From: CAVTJL01 sp963735065
GTDB taxonomy: Bacteria; Pseudomonadota; Alphaproteobacteria; Geminicoccales; Geminicoccaceae
DNA: 64,000 nucleotides
Direction: 5' to 3'
NCBI GenBank assembly: GCA_963735065.1
Contig: CAVTJL010000001.1
Span: 434,001-498,000, forward strand
Both the position numbers and the translations under genes were made by a program. This document shows positions 1 to 8,707 of the stretch, piece after piece. The notes under the pieces are model-generated. The model worked only from the letters and a program-made list of their open reading frames with translations. It did not search any database and was not told where the DNA came from. The first letter of the stretch is position 1; each line of letters begins with the position of its first letter.

Positions 1-30
1 CTTGTGGGAAACGTGCGCGCGCCCCGAACG

Positions 31-960
31 TCACGCTCGAGCCCGACGCGGCAGGAGGACGAGCGAAAGGGCCGACAAGACGAGCAGCAGCGAGAGCGCC
101 TCTCTCATGCCCACTTGCTCGCCCAGCATCCAGGCCGACGAGGCGACACCGACGACGGGGATCGCGAGCGTGCTGATCGCCGCCACGGTGGCCGGCAGCC
201 GGCGGACCAGCCAGATGAAGGAGGTGAAGCAGAAAACCAGCGCCACGAACACCGTGTATCCCGTGGCGAGCAGCGCCGAGGTGCTGAAGCTCGCGAAGTC
301 GGGCCAGGGCTCGACGAGAGGCCGAAATAGAAGGATCGGCAGCCCGCCAACCAGCAGCTGCCAGGAAGCCAGCGCTTTGGTGCCGATGCCCCAGTCGAAG
401 GCCTTGACGCCGACCGTGCCGGCACCCCAGCAGAAGGCGGCGCCCAGTACCAGCAGCGAGCCCAGCGGCGCCCGGCCAATCGCCACAAGGTCCGGGCCGA
501 GCAGCACCATCATGCCCAGCATCCCAAGCCCGAGGCCAATCAGATGCCTGCGCTGGAGGCGCTCGCCCAGAATGCCGGCGCTCAACATGGCGGCCCAGAT
601 CGGCATGGTATAGGCGATGATCGCCGCCCTGCCGCCACCGACCATCCGCAGCCCGTAGGCTGTCAGCATGTGCCAGCCCGTGACGCTGAAGAGGGCAACG
701 AGCATGAGCGGCAGCACTTGGCGCCGCTCGAGCACGACGCGCTCGCCGGTCAGGAGTGCGAGCAGCATGAGAGTCACGCCGCCGCCATAGACGCAGACAA
801 CCCGGTAGCTCCACGGAGGTATCTCGGCCAGCGCGATCTTCATCACCGGCCAGTTGAAGCCCCAAAGGAGGGTCACGGCGACCACCAGTGCCACAAGGCT
901 CACGGCACCGGTGCCGGCGTCCCCCTCCCCGGAACGTCCGGCAGCGACATGTCTCATCAT
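31..960 (-). CDS. EamA/DMT-family inner-membrane transporter
   Basis: This gene encodes a 309-residue membrane protein of the drug/metabolite transporter superfamily. About ten hydrophobic helices form two EamA repeats. The first begins with the family-typical LLWGFNWPVMK stretch near residue 30, and the second starts around residue 165 with LVLGAAFCWGAGTV. Such proteins export small metabolites or amino acids across the inner membrane, but the substrate cannot be read from sequence. I chose the ATG at 960 because hydrophobic sequence begins soon after it; the frame stays open further upstream, but that part is Arg/Pro-rich low-complexity sequence that overlaps sdhAF4. It lies downstream of the ATPase zeta and sdhAF4 genes on the same strand. 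Confidence 0.85.
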   Translation of the reverse strand: MMRHVAAGRSGEGDAGTGAVSLVALVVAVTLLWGFNWPVMKIALAEIPPWSYRVVCVYGGGVTLMLLALLTGERVVLERRQVLPLMLVALFSVTGWHMLTAYGLRMVGGGRAAIIAYTMPIWAAMLSAGILGERLQRRHLIGLGLGMLGMMVLLGPDLVAIGRAPLGSLLVLGAAFCWGAGTVGVKAFDWGIGTKALASWQLLVGGLPILLFRPLVEPWPDFASFSTSALLATGYTVFVALVFCFTSFIWLVRRLPATVAAISTLAIPVVGVASSAWMLGEQVGMREALSLLLVLSALSLVLLPRRARA

Positions 961-1000
961 GCTCTCCGGGCGGGCAGCAGGACCCGCCGACCGGCAGCGA

Positions 1001-1177
1001 TCAGAAGTCGCTGCAGCGACCCCCGGTCTCCCAGTCACCGTACCGCGTGGGCTCGGGGCCTTTCGGCCCGTCGACCTCGCCCGGAGGCTGGGCTGGGCCG
1101 GTCTGCGACGGCGAGACCGCCGGACGCGGCGCCTCGGCCTCACCCTCGGCTGCGGTTCCCGGACGCTGCTCCGACAT
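1001..1177 (-). CDS. SDHAF4/DUF1674 succinate dehydrogenase assembly factor
   Basis: This is a 58-residue protein. Its N-terminus is disordered and Ala/Pro-rich, and its C-terminus is the DUF1674 signature GPKGPEPTRYGDWETGGRCSDF, here split as GPKGPEPTRYGDW followed by ETGGRCSDF, ending at the stop codon. Family knowledge: SDHAF4 proteins bind the flavinylated SdhA subunit and help assemble complex II. The ATG at 1177 is the only sensible start and lies 9 bp after the stop of the ATPase zeta gene, so the two are probably cotranscribed. The gene is short enough to be missed by usual length cut-offs. The C-terminal motif makes the assignment strong although no biochemical function can be seen directly. 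Confidence 0.87.
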   Translation of the reverse strand: MSEQRPGTAAEGEAEAPRPAVSPSQTGPAQPPGEVDGPKGPEPTRYGDWETGGRCSDF

Positions 1178-1186
1178 CCGCTGCGC

Positions 1187-1510
1187 CTATTCCTTCATCA
1201 CCTGCTCATGGGCGATCCGCATGAACTCGGCCAGATGCTTGTGGAGCAGATGGTCGCTCAGGCTCTTGCCGGCCTTCTCGAGGTCGGCCCGCACCTTGCC
1301 CAGCATGTCCTCGTCGCCCGGCAGATCGAAATCCGCCATCACCACGTCCTTGGCGTAGGCGGTAGCGGCCTCGCCCGAGAGGCCCAGATAATCCTCGGCA
1401 ATCCAGAGGCCGAAGAGCTTGTTGCGCCGGTTCCGGGCACGGAAGGCCAGCTCTTCGTCACGGCTGAACTTCTGCTCGGCCATCCGCTCGCGCTCGTCGA
1501 AGGTGGTCAT
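1187..1510 (-). CDS. F1Fo-ATPase inhibitor subunit zeta (DUF1476)
   Basis: This 107-residue protein matches the alphaproteobacterial zeta subunit throughout. It has the N-terminal MTTFDERERMAEQKF segment that inserts into F1, a four-helix-type core with RNRRNKLFGLWIAEDLG-like sequence, and KDVVMADFDLPGDED in the middle. Family knowledge from Paracoccus: zeta blocks ATP hydrolysis by the F1 motor as the functional counterpart of mitochondrial IF1. It is the first gene of a minus-strand group with sdhAF4 and an EamA transporter, and it is divergent from the NRDE gene with a 91-bp shared upstream region. Confidence 0.92.
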   Translation of the reverse strand: MTTFDERERMAEQKFSRDEELAFRARNRRNKLFGLWIAEDYLGLSGEAATAYAKDVVMADFDLPGDEDMLGKVRADLEKAGKSLSDHLLHKHLAEFMRIAHEQVMKE

Positions 1511-1601
1511 GCGCCCTATCCGTGGTGGAGCCTTACACGCGGTTTATATAGGTCGAGGTAGACCGCAACGCTACCGATCCGCCGCCGGAGCAAGAGATCC
1601 A

Positions 1602-2342
1602 TTGTGCACCCTCGTCCTGATGCGTCGGCCCGGACATCCCTGGCCGCTGCTCGTAGCCGCGAACCGAGACGAGCTGGCCTCACGGCCGAGCCGACCTCCG
1701 GGGCGGCACTGGCACGATCGTGACGATGTCGTGGCGGGCCTGGACGTGCTGGCCGGCGGCTCGTGGATGGGCGTCAACGACCACGGGCTGATGGCGGCCG
1801 TGCTCAACCGGCGCGGCACGCTGGGCCCGGAAGCAGGCAAACGCTCGCGAGGCGAGCTCGTTCTCGAGGCGCTCGATCACGCCGAGGTGCAGAAGGCCGC
1901 AGCGGCCCTGGGGGCCCTCGACCCGGAGGCCTATCGGCCGTTCAACCTCGTGGTCGCGAGCGCCGAGGAGGCCGTCTGGGTGCGCCACGCGGGCGACGGG
2001 CAGATCGCGGTGCAGGACATCCCGCCCGGCCTCTCGATGCTCACCGCCCTCGATCTGGACGATCCAGGCTCGCCCCGGATCCGCCGCTACCGCCCGCTGT
2101 TCCTCGCCGCCGGGCAGCCGGACGTCGAGGCCGGCGACTGGTCCGACTGGCAGCTGCTGCTCGGATCGCGCGCGACCGAGACGGGCAATCCCCGCGACGC
2201 CATGTGCATCGACACCGGCGAGGACTATGGGACGCGCAGCAGCAGCCTGCTCGCCCTGGCCGCCGACCCGATCCTGCGGCCGATCTGGCTCTATGCCGAC
2301 GGCCCACCCGACCGGACGGCCTTCGAGCCCGTCGCCTTCTGA
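1602..2342 (+). CDS. NRDE/TANGO2-family protein
   Basis: The product is a 246-residue cytoplasmic protein of the NRDE (TANGO2, DUF833) family. The defining ANRDE motif lies near residue 20 after CTLVLMRRPGHPWPLLVA, and the invariant Cys2 suggests an N-terminal-nucleophile-like fold. I chose the TTG codon at 1602 because it puts Cys directly after the initiator, as in the family, and a GGAG lies 11 bases upstream; the frame continues upstream without homology. The biochemical role of the family is unsettled, with haem trafficking proposed for eukaryotic members. It stands alone between divergent and downstream units. Confidence 0.83.
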   Translation: MCTLVLMRRPGHPWPLLVAANRDELASRPSRPPGRHWHDRDDVVAGLDVLAGGSWMGVNDHGLMAAVLNRRGTLGPEAGKRSRGELVLEALDHAEVQKAAAALGALDPEAYRPFNLVVASAEEAVWVRHAGDGQIAVQDIPPGLSMLTALDLDDPGSPRIRRYRPLFLAAGQPDVEAGDWSDWQLLLGSRATETGNPRDAMCIDTGEDYGTRSSSLLALAADPILRPIWLYADGPPDRTAFEPVAF

Positions 2343-2374
2343 CGTTCCGGACGCGCCCGCCTACCGGGCGGCCA

Positions 2375-2392
2375 ATGTTACAAAACTGTCAT
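2375..2392 (+). promoter_or_regulatory. Probable Pho box (PhoB binding site)
   Basis: The site reads ATGTTAC-AAAA-CTGTCAT. It has the layout of the 18-bp Pho box: two 7-base half-sites 11 bp apart with an A-tract between them. The downstream half-site is a perfect CTGTCAT, while the upstream half keeps TGT and A. It lies 44 bp before the PhoX start codon, where a PhoB site overlapping the -35 region would be expected. Confidence 0.62.
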
Positions 2393-2435
2393 CCTCGTGT
2401 GTCAGACGGACCCACATCAGCACAGGAGGATGAGA

Positions 2436-4241
2436 ATGCTGCGTTCGACGCTTTATGCGACGACGGCGCTGTTGTCGGTCGGGCTCGCCCTTGCCGGCAG
2501 CCCGGCCCGGGCGGCGGACGGCCTGACCTTCCAGGCCGTCCCGGCCCCGACGAGCGATTCCGACAAGCGGGCAGTGCTCGCCACCGGCGAGGTGACGGTC
2601 GACGGTGCCTCGGCGCCGGTCGGCTATCATACCCTGCTGCGCTCCGGTCAGAAGGTCGGCGACGGCACCTTCGGAGAGATCCTGGACCAGAACGGCAAGC
2701 CCATCCTCGGCAAGGACGGCGCGCCCACGATCTCGAACGCCACGGACTTCAGCTCGCTGCTGAAGGTGGGTGACAAGCTCTTCATCGTCTCGCACTTCGA
2801 GACGCGCCCGGCGGCCGTCTACGTGACCGAGGTCAAGCGCGATCCGGCGACCGGCGCGCTCACCGCCGTGAGCACGGCACCCGTCGACTTCTCGAAGCTG
2901 GGCGGCCTTTGGGTTCCCTGCGCCGGCTCGGTGACGCCCTGGGGCACGCATCTCGGCAGCGAGGAGTACGAGCCCGACGCCAGGAAGATCGAGGCCGCCA
3001 AGACCATCAAGGACATCGGCGACTACAACCTGCCGATGGCCCTCTATTTCGGCTACGATCCCTACGCTCCGGACGCCACGGCCGACGGCTTCCGCAAGGT
3101 CTTCAATCCCTACAACTATGGCTGGGCGACCGAGATCACGGTCGACGAGAGCGGCAAGACCGAGGCGGCCAAGCACTACGCGATGGGCCGCATGGCGCAT
3201 GAGCTCGAATATGCCCTGCCGGACCAGAAGACCGTCTATCTGACCGACGACGGCACCAACACCGGCCTCTTCATGTTCGTCGCCGACGAGGCGGGCAAGC
3301 TCGATGCCGGCAAGCTCTACGCCATGAAGTGGTCGCAGACCTCGGCCGAGGACGGCGGCACCGCCGACATCGGCTGGGTCGACCTCGGCCATGCCGACAG
3401 CGCGTCGGTCCAGGCGCTGATCCAAAAGGGCACCACGTTCTCCGACATCTTCGAGGTCGCGAAGATGGGTGACGACGGCAAGTGCCCCGAGGGCTTCAAG
3501 GGCTCCAACGCCAACGGTGTCACCGAGTGCCTGAAGGTCAAGCCCGGCATGGAGCTTGCCGCCTCCAGGCTCGAGACGCGTCGCTACGCCTCGATGCTCG
3601 GCGCCACGACCGAGCTCCGGAAGGAGGAAGGCGTCACCTACGATCCCGATCGCGGCCGCCTCTACGTCGCGATGAGCGAGATCGCGAACGGCATGGAAGA
3701 CGCCCAGAGCAAGGGCAAGCCTTCGACCAAGTACGAGGCGGGCGGTGAGAACGCCATCCGCGTCGGCTACAATCCCTGCGGCGGGATCTACGCGCTCGAC
3801 CTCGCCAAGGACGAGACCATCGGCAGCGACTTCGTGGCGAAGACCATGAAGGGCGTCCTCATGGGCAAGCCCACGACCTACGCCAAGGACAGCCCGTACG
3901 CAGGCAACACCTGCGACATGGACGGTCTCGCGAACCCCGACAACATCAGCTACATCCCCGGCCGCTCGACGCTGCTGATCGGCGAGGACACCGAGACCGG
4001 CCACCAGAACGACGCGGTCTGGTCCTACAATCTCGACAGCGGCACGCTGACCCGCATCCAGACGACGCCCTACGGGTCCGAGACCACGTCCGTCTACGCC
4101 TACCCGAACGTCGACGGGCACGCCTACATCATGAGCGTGATCCAGCATCCCTACGGCGAGTCGGACGAGGACAAGCTCCAGTCGCCCGACCAGTCGCAGG
4201 CCTATCTGGGCTATATCGGCCCGATGCCGAAGCTCGACTGA
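2436..4241 (+). CDS. PhoX-family (DUF839) secreted protein, putative alkaline phosphatase
   Basis: This 601-residue protein carries a Sec signal peptide (residues 1-26, cleaved after SPARA) and belongs to the DUF839/PhoX beta-propeller family. The CAGSVTPWGTHLGSEE stretch contains Cys162, which aligns with the iron-binding Cys of PhoX (GVTPWGTWL in classic members). Later propeller motifs are EGVTYDPDRGRLYVAMSEI and DNISYIPGRSTLLIGED. PhoX enzymes are Ca/Fe-dependent periplasmic phosphomonoesterases. This member is divergent and has no Tat motif, so activity is inferred. A perfect AGGAGG 6 bases before the ATG at 2436 decides the start over an in-frame ATG at 2430. The upstream Pho box implies induction by phosphate starvation. 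Confidence 0.75.
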   Translation: MLRSTLYATTALLSVGLALAGSPARAADGLTFQAVPAPTSDSDKRAVLATGEVTVDGASAPVGYHTLLRSGQKVGDGTFGEILDQNGKPILGKDGAPTISNATDFSSLLKVGDKLFIVSHFETRPAAVYVTEVKRDPATGALTAVSTAPVDFSKLGGLWVPCAGSVTPWGTHLGSEEYEPDARKIEAAKTIKDIGDYNLPMALYFGYDPYAPDATADGFRKVFNPYNYGWATEITVDESGKTEAAKHYAMGRMAHELEYALPDQKTVYLTDDGTNTGLFMFVADEAGKLDAGKLYAMKWSQTSAEDGGTADIGWVDLGHADSASVQALIQKGTTFSDIFEVAKMGDDGKCPEGFKGSNANGVTECLKVKPGMELAASRLETRRYASMLGATTELRKEEGVTYDPDRGRLYVAMSEIANGMEDAQSKGKPSTKYEAGGENAIRVGYNPCGGIYALDLAKDETIGSDFVAKTMKGVLMGKPTTYAKDSPYAGNTCDMDGLANPDNISYIPGRSTLLIGEDTETGHQNDAVWSYNLDSGTLTRIQTTPYGSETTSVYAYPNVDGHAYIMSVIQHPYGESDEDKLQSPDQSQAYLGYIGPMPKLD

Positions 4242-4257
4242 CCGGAAGGGCCGGCCC

Positions 4258-5895
4258 ATGCCGCTCCATCGTCGGGCCGCTCTGGCCGGCCTGCTGCTCG
4301 TCGCCTCCCCGGCCCTCGCGGCCGGGGAGGTCGACCTCGAGACAAGGCTGCCGGCCAACCCCACAGCCTTCATCCCGCCCGCCTGCTACACGCGCACGCT
4401 CGACGCGGCCGGCGGCGTCCACAATCCCTGCTTCACCTGTCACACCGCGTCGACGGTGCCGAACTTCGTCAACGACGACGACCTCCAGCTCGCCTACGAC
4501 TTCCCCGACCCGGCCGCGATCAACCGCTGGAGCAACCTTTTCGTCGACCGCCGTCCCGGCATCGCAGCCCAGAGCGACAGCGACACGCTCAACTGGGTGC
4601 GGACCGACAACTATCGCGACGGCCAAGGCGGCATCGCCCTCGAGGAGACGCTGGCCTCGCCGCCCACGGCCTGGGACGTCGACGAGGACGGCACGTGGTC
4701 GGGCTTCGTGCCCGACGTCTATTTCGACTTCGACGCCCAGGGCTTCGACCATGCCCCGGACGGGCAGGCAACGGGCTGGCGCGCCTACGCCTACTACCCG
4801 CTGCCCGGCGGCTTCTGGCCGACGAACGGCTCGGCCGACGACGTCGCGATCCGCCTGCCCCTGAGCTTTCGCCGGGCGGCCGACGGCACGCCGGACGATC
4901 TCGTCTACCGGACCAATCTCGCGATCGTGGAGGCGCTGGCCAAGCAGGCCGACGTCGCCATCCCGCCCACCGACGAGCGCCGCCTCGGCGTCGATCTCGA
5001 CCGCGATGGCAGGCTCGGCACCGCCACCCGGATCGCCTTCGCCTTCGATCCGCGTCAGGGCGTCACGATGAGCTATGTGGGCGAGGCGAAGGAGCGGCTC
5101 GAGGCCGGCGACATCCATCTGGCGGCGGGCCTCCTTCCGGAGGGCACGGAGCTCGTCCATTCGCTGCGCTATCTGGACGTGGCGCCGGACGGATCGGTCG
5201 TGGCAGCCCCGCGCATGAAGGAGCTGCGCTACGCCCGCAAGATCGGCTGGCACACCTATCCGCAGCTCCAGGACCAGGCGCTCGGGGAGATCAAGGAAGC
5301 CCACGACTTCCCCGACCGCCTGCGCGTGATCCGCGGCGACAGCGAGCACGGGCTCGGCAACGGCCAGGGCTGGGTCTACCAGGGCTTCATCGAGGCGACG
5401 GACGGCAGCCTACGCCCGCAGAGCTTCGAGGAGAGCATGACCTGCATCGGCTGCCACAGCGGGATCGGCCGCACCGCCGACGGCGTCTTCTCGCTCGCCC
5501 GCAAGGTCGACGACCCTGCGCACGGCTATGGCTGGTACTACTGGTCGGCGCGGCCGCTGGGCGAGCTCCCCGATCGGGACGGCGAGTACGTCACCTATCT
5601 TCGCCGCAACGGCGCCGGCGACGAGTTCCGCTCGAACGAGGAGGTGCAGCGCCGCTTCTTCGACGCGAGCGGGCATCTCGAGGCAAGCGCAGCGGCAGCA
5701 CTCGCCCAGAGCATCGCCCCGCTGGTCATGCCCTCGCCGGAGCGCGCGCTGACCCTCGACAAGGCCTACCGCCTGATCGTCGAGGAGCAAAGCTACGCGC
5801 AGGGCCGCAACCCGGTGATCGCGCCGCTCGACCGCACCGTCCACCGAACGGTCGAGCCGGGCGATCCCACCGGCATCGAGGAGGCGGTCAACTAG
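4258..5895 (+). CDS. Secreted protein with two c-type haem motifs, function unknown
   Basis: This 545-residue exported protein has a signal peptide (about residues 1-22, ending SPALAAG) and two CxxCH haem-attachment motifs: CFTCH at residues 58-62 and CIGCH at residues 396-400. Acidic loops such as DVDEDGTW and DLDRDGRLG resemble EF-hand calcium sites. I do not recognise a characterised enzyme family. It follows the PhoX-family gene by 16 bp on the same strand, so the two are likely cotranscribed and coregulated by phosphate. Two haems and calcium-like loops suggest a periplasmic electron-transfer partner or oxidase, but that is inference. Its last 8 bp overlap the convergent SDR gene. Confidence 0.8.
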   Translation: MPLHRRAALAGLLLVASPALAAGEVDLETRLPANPTAFIPPACYTRTLDAAGGVHNPCFTCHTASTVPNFVNDDDLQLAYDFPDPAAINRWSNLFVDRRPGIAAQSDSDTLNWVRTDNYRDGQGGIALEETLASPPTAWDVDEDGTWSGFVPDVYFDFDAQGFDHAPDGQATGWRAYAYYPLPGGFWPTNGSADDVAIRLPLSFRRAADGTPDDLVYRTNLAIVEALAKQADVAIPPTDERRLGVDLDRDGRLGTATRIAFAFDPRQGVTMSYVGEAKERLEAGDIHLAAGLLPEGTELVHSLRYLDVAPDGSVVAAPRMKELRYARKIGWHTYPQLQDQALGEIKEAHDFPDRLRVIRGDSEHGLGNGQGWVYQGFIEATDGSLRPQSFEESMTCIGCHSGIGRTADGVFSLARKVDDPAHGYGWYYWSARPLGELPDRDGEYVTYLRRNGAGDEFRSNEEVQRRFFDASGHLEASAAAALAQSIAPLVMPSPERALTLDKAYRLIVEEQSYAQGRNPVIAPLDRTVHRTVEPGDPTGIEEAVN

Positions 5896-6757
5896 CCCCC
5901 GACGCCGGTCCTCGGGCCTTGCGCGCCGGCCGCAGCGAGGCCCACTCGGCCTCGGTCATCATCTCGGCCAGAAAGCTGAACTGGCCAGCACCCTTCAGCC
6001 ATTCCCCGCCGTCGATCGTGACGACCTCGCCGTTCACGTAGCCGCTGCCGCGCGCGATCAGGTAGGTGGCAAGGTCGGCCAGCTCCTCGTGCCGGCCGGC
6101 GCGGCCCAGCGGGTTCTTCGTCTCGAAGGCCTTCGCCACCTCGGGCCGCGGCACCAGCCGCTCCCAGGCGCCCTCGGTCGGGAAGGGGCCGGGTGCGATC
6201 GCGTTGAGCCGCACGCCGCGTCCGCCCCACTCCACGGCGAGGCTCCTGGTCATCGAGAGAACGCCGGCCTTGGCCACGGCCGAAGGCAGCACGAAGGCCG
6301 AGCCGGTCCAGGCATAGCTCGTGACGATGCTCAGCACCGTGCCGGGCCGGCCGGCGGCGAGCCAGCGACGCCCGCAGGCGAGCGTCGCGTTGAGCGAGCC
6401 CTTGAGCACGATGTCGACCACGGCATCGACCGCGCGCGGCGACAGCTCCTCGCTCTTGGCGATGAAGTTGCCGGCGGCGTTGTTGACGAGCACGTCCAGC
6501 GGCTGCGCCTGCCACGCCGCCTCGATCATCGCGTCGACGGCCGCAGCATCGCGCACGTCGAGCGAGAAGACGCGGACGGTGCCGCCCGTCGCCTCCCGAT
6601 GCTCGGCCGCGGTCGCCTCGAGCACCGCCTCGCGCCGGCCGCAGATCGTGAGGCTGGCGCCCAGCTCGAGAAAGCGCCGGCCCATGCTCTTGCCGAGCCC
6701 GGTTCCGCCGCCCGTGATCAGGACATGCACGCCGTCGAGCAGACCGGCTGCGAACAT
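5888..6757 (-). CDS. SDR oxidoreductase resembling 2,4-dienoyl-CoA reductase
   Basis: The product is a 289-residue NAD(P)-dependent short-chain dehydrogenase. The nucleotide-binding TGGGTGLG is at residues 15-22 and NNAAGNF at about 92-98. Instead of the usual YxxxK it has SYAWTGSAFVLPSAVAKAGV, the arrangement of the mitochondrial/peroxisomal 2,4-dienoyl-CoA reductase family, where a Tyr further upstream and a Ser-Lys pair form the active site. NPLGR and DGGEW near the C-terminus also fit. The likely role is beta-oxidation of unsaturated fatty acids. A GGAGG six bases upstream favours the ATG at 6757 over the in-frame ATG at 6763, which abuts the GGAGG. Confidence 0.82.
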   Translation of the reverse strand: MFAAGLLDGVHVLITGGGTGLGKSMGRRFLELGASLTICGRREAVLEATAAEHREATGGTVRVFSLDVRDAAAVDAMIEAAWQAQPLDVLVNNAAGNFIAKSEELSPRAVDAVVDIVLKGSLNATLACGRRWLAAGRPGTVLSIVTSYAWTGSAFVLPSAVAKAGVLSMTRSLAVEWGGRGVRLNAIAPGPFPTEGAWERLVPRPEVAKAFETKNPLGRAGRHEELADLATYLIARGSGYVNGEVVTIDGGEWLKGAGQFSFLAEMMTEAEWASLRPARKARGPASGAS

Positions 6758-6812
6758 CGTCATCCTCCCCGACGCAAGGCCAGGCTTGGCCGAACCCGGC
6801 CGGACGGGCCTC

Positions 6813-8417
6813 TCAGTGCCGCTCGCGGGTCGCCGTGAAGCGGATCTTCGGAAAGTCCTCCTGGACCCGGCTCAGATCCCAGCCATTCCGCGCCATGTAG
6901 ACCGGGTTGCCGTCGCGGTCGTCGGCGAGGCTCGCTTTCTTGGCCTGCTCGAACCGCTCGAGCTCGCGCGGATCGTCGGCGTCGCACCAGCGCGCGGTGA
7001 TGAAGGGAGCCCCCTCGAAGTCGATGGGCAGCCCGTACTCCACATCGAGGCGCGTCTTCAGGACATCGAGCTGGAGCTGGCCCACGACGCCCACGATCCA
7101 GTCGGCACCCAGCCGCGGCCGGAACACGCGGGTGACGCCCTCCTCCGCCATGTCCTCGAGCGCCTTCCTGAGATGCTTGGCGCGCATCGGATCGCCCAGC
7201 CGCACGCGCATCAGGATCTCGGGCGCGAAGTCCGGGATGCCGGTGAAGCGCACGTCCTCGCCCTCGGTCAGCGCATCGCCGACGCGGAGCTGGCCGTGGT
7301 TCGGCACGCCGATGACGTCGCCCGGATAGGCCTCCTCGGCAAGCTCGCGCTCGCGGGCGAGGAAGAAGATCGGGCTCGCCACGGCGAGCGGCTTGTGGGT
7401 GCGCACCATCTGGAGCCGCATGCCGCGCTGGAAGCGCCCCGAGCACAGGCGGACGAAGGCGACGCGGTCGCGGTGCTTCGGGTCCATGTTGGCCTGGACC
7501 TTGAAGACGAAGCCCGTCACCCGCTCCTCGCCCGGATCGATGGTCCTGGTCGTGGTCGGCTGCGGCCGCGGGCTCGGCGCCAGCTCGGCCAGCGCATCGA
7601 GCAGCGCCCGCACGCCGAAGCTCCTGAGCGCGCTGCCGAAGAAGGCAGGCGTGAGATGCCCGCCGCGATAGGCCTCGAGCGAGAAGGCGGGCAGCACGCC
7701 CGTGACCAGCTCCAGCGTCTGGTCGAGCGCCTCGAGCTCGCCCTCGGGAATGCGATCGCGAAGGCTGTTGCTGCGCCGGTCGGGGACGACCTCCTCCTGC
7801 GCTCCCTCCCGCTCGGGGTCGAGCAGGATGACGGCATCGGAGCGCAGATCCTGCACGCCGCGAAAGTTCCGGCCCATGCCGATGGGCCAGTTCATCGGCG
7901 CCACGTCCAGCGCCAGCCGATCGGCGACCTCGTCCAGAAGCTCGATCGGGTCCTTGGCCTCGCGATCCATCTTGTTGATGAAGGTCATGATCGGCACGTC
8001 GCGCAGCCGGCAGACCTCGAAGAGCTTGAGGGTCTGCGGCTCGATGCCCTTGGCGGCGTCCAGGACCATGACCGCGCTGTCGACCGCCGTGAGCGTCCGG
8101 TAGGTGTCCTCCGAGAAGTCCTCGTGGCCCGGCGTGTCGAGCAGGTTGAAGGTGCAGCCCGCATAATCGAAGGTCATGACCGAGGTCGTGACCGAGATGC
8201 CGCGCGCCTGCTCGATCTTCATCCAGTCCGACCGGGCCCGGCGGCGCTCGCCCTTGGCCCGGACCTCGCCGGCGAGATGGATGGCGCCGCCCATCAAGAG
8301 CAGCTTCTCGGTCAGCGTCGTCTTGCCGGCGTCCGGGTGCGAGATGATCGCGAAGGTGCGGCGGCGGTCGGCGGCTTCGGCCACCGCGGAGACCGGCTGG
8401 GTCAGGGTCGAGGTCAA
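6813..8417 (-). CDS. prfC: Peptide chain release factor 3
   Basis: This 534-residue GTPase recycles class-I release factors from the ribosome after peptide release. The G-domain motifs are complete: SHPDAGKTT near residue 26 (G1), LDTPGHEDF (G3) and NKMDREA (G4). These are followed by the beta-barrel domain and the RF3 C-terminal domain with ADWIVGVVGQLQLDVL. Length fits the family (about 530). I chose the TTG at 8417 because GGAG lies six bases upstream and the protein then begins like other RF3s; an in-frame start further upstream would add non-homologous residues. It is in the same direction as the SDR gene 55 bp downstream. Confidence 0.95.
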   Translation of the reverse strand: MTSTLTQPVSAVAEAADRRRTFAIISHPDAGKTTLTEKLLLMGGAIHLAGEVRAKGERRRARSDWMKIEQARGISVTTSVMTFDYAGCTFNLLDTPGHEDFSEDTYRTLTAVDSAVMVLDAAKGIEPQTLKLFEVCRLRDVPIMTFINKMDREAKDPIELLDEVADRLALDVAPMNWPIGMGRNFRGVQDLRSDAVILLDPEREGAQEEVVPDRRSNSLRDRIPEGELEALDQTLELVTGVLPAFSLEAYRGGHLTPAFFGSALRSFGVRALLDALAELAPSPRPQPTTTRTIDPGEERVTGFVFKVQANMDPKHRDRVAFVRLCSGRFQRGMRLQMVRTHKPLAVASPIFFLARERELAEEAYPGDVIGVPNHGQLRVGDALTEGEDVRFTGIPDFAPEILMRVRLGDPMRAKHLRKALEDMAEEGVTRVFRPRLGADWIVGVVGQLQLDVLKTRLDVEYGLPIDFEGAPFITARWCDADDPRELERFEQAKKASLADDRDGNPVYMARNGWDLSRVQEDFPKIRFTATRERH

Positions 8418-8561
8418 ATGGAGCTCCGGTCGAGGATCAGGCCACCCGGCCTCGAGCATGCCCGCAGGTTGAGCGACTGCCGGTCCGGACGGAACCATGG
8501 CCGCATGTAGTCTCTATCCTACGGGGTTGGAAGGGTTGAGGACAGCGCCCCTCCCGATGCC

Positions 8562-8575
8562 GGAAGCCGGCTTCC
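8562..8575. repeat. 14-bp perfect palindrome between prfC and the DksA-like gene
   Basis: GGAAGCCGGCTTCC is a perfect 14-bp palindrome in the 290-bp gap between the divergent prfC and zinc-finger genes. A nearby pair of CCTGAGCGCC direct copies starts at 8574 and 8588. It could be an operator, but in DNA this GC-rich palindromes also arise by chance. I see no coding sequence in the gap. Confidence 0.35.
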
Positions 8576-8707
8576 TGAGCGCCCGACCCTGAGCGCCGCC
8601 GAAGGGGGCCGGCAGGAGAGGCTAGCCAACCGGACCAAGTCGCTGTCATGATGCTCGGTCTCTGAGCGAAATCGTGCGCGATGAGCCGCTCAACCGGGAG
8701 CGCCGCG

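Noticed and set aside
2397..2404. A third Pho half-site (TGTCA at 2400) downstream of the Pho box
   Set aside because: It is two bases out of the 11-bp phase of the other two half-sites, so tandem PhoB binding there is not supported.
2361..4373. A 670-codon open frame on the minus strand opposite the PhoX-family gene
   Set aside because: It is a mirror of the real codons, with Val/Gly/Arg-rich translation and no motif; the + strand gene has a signal peptide, ribosome site and family motifs.
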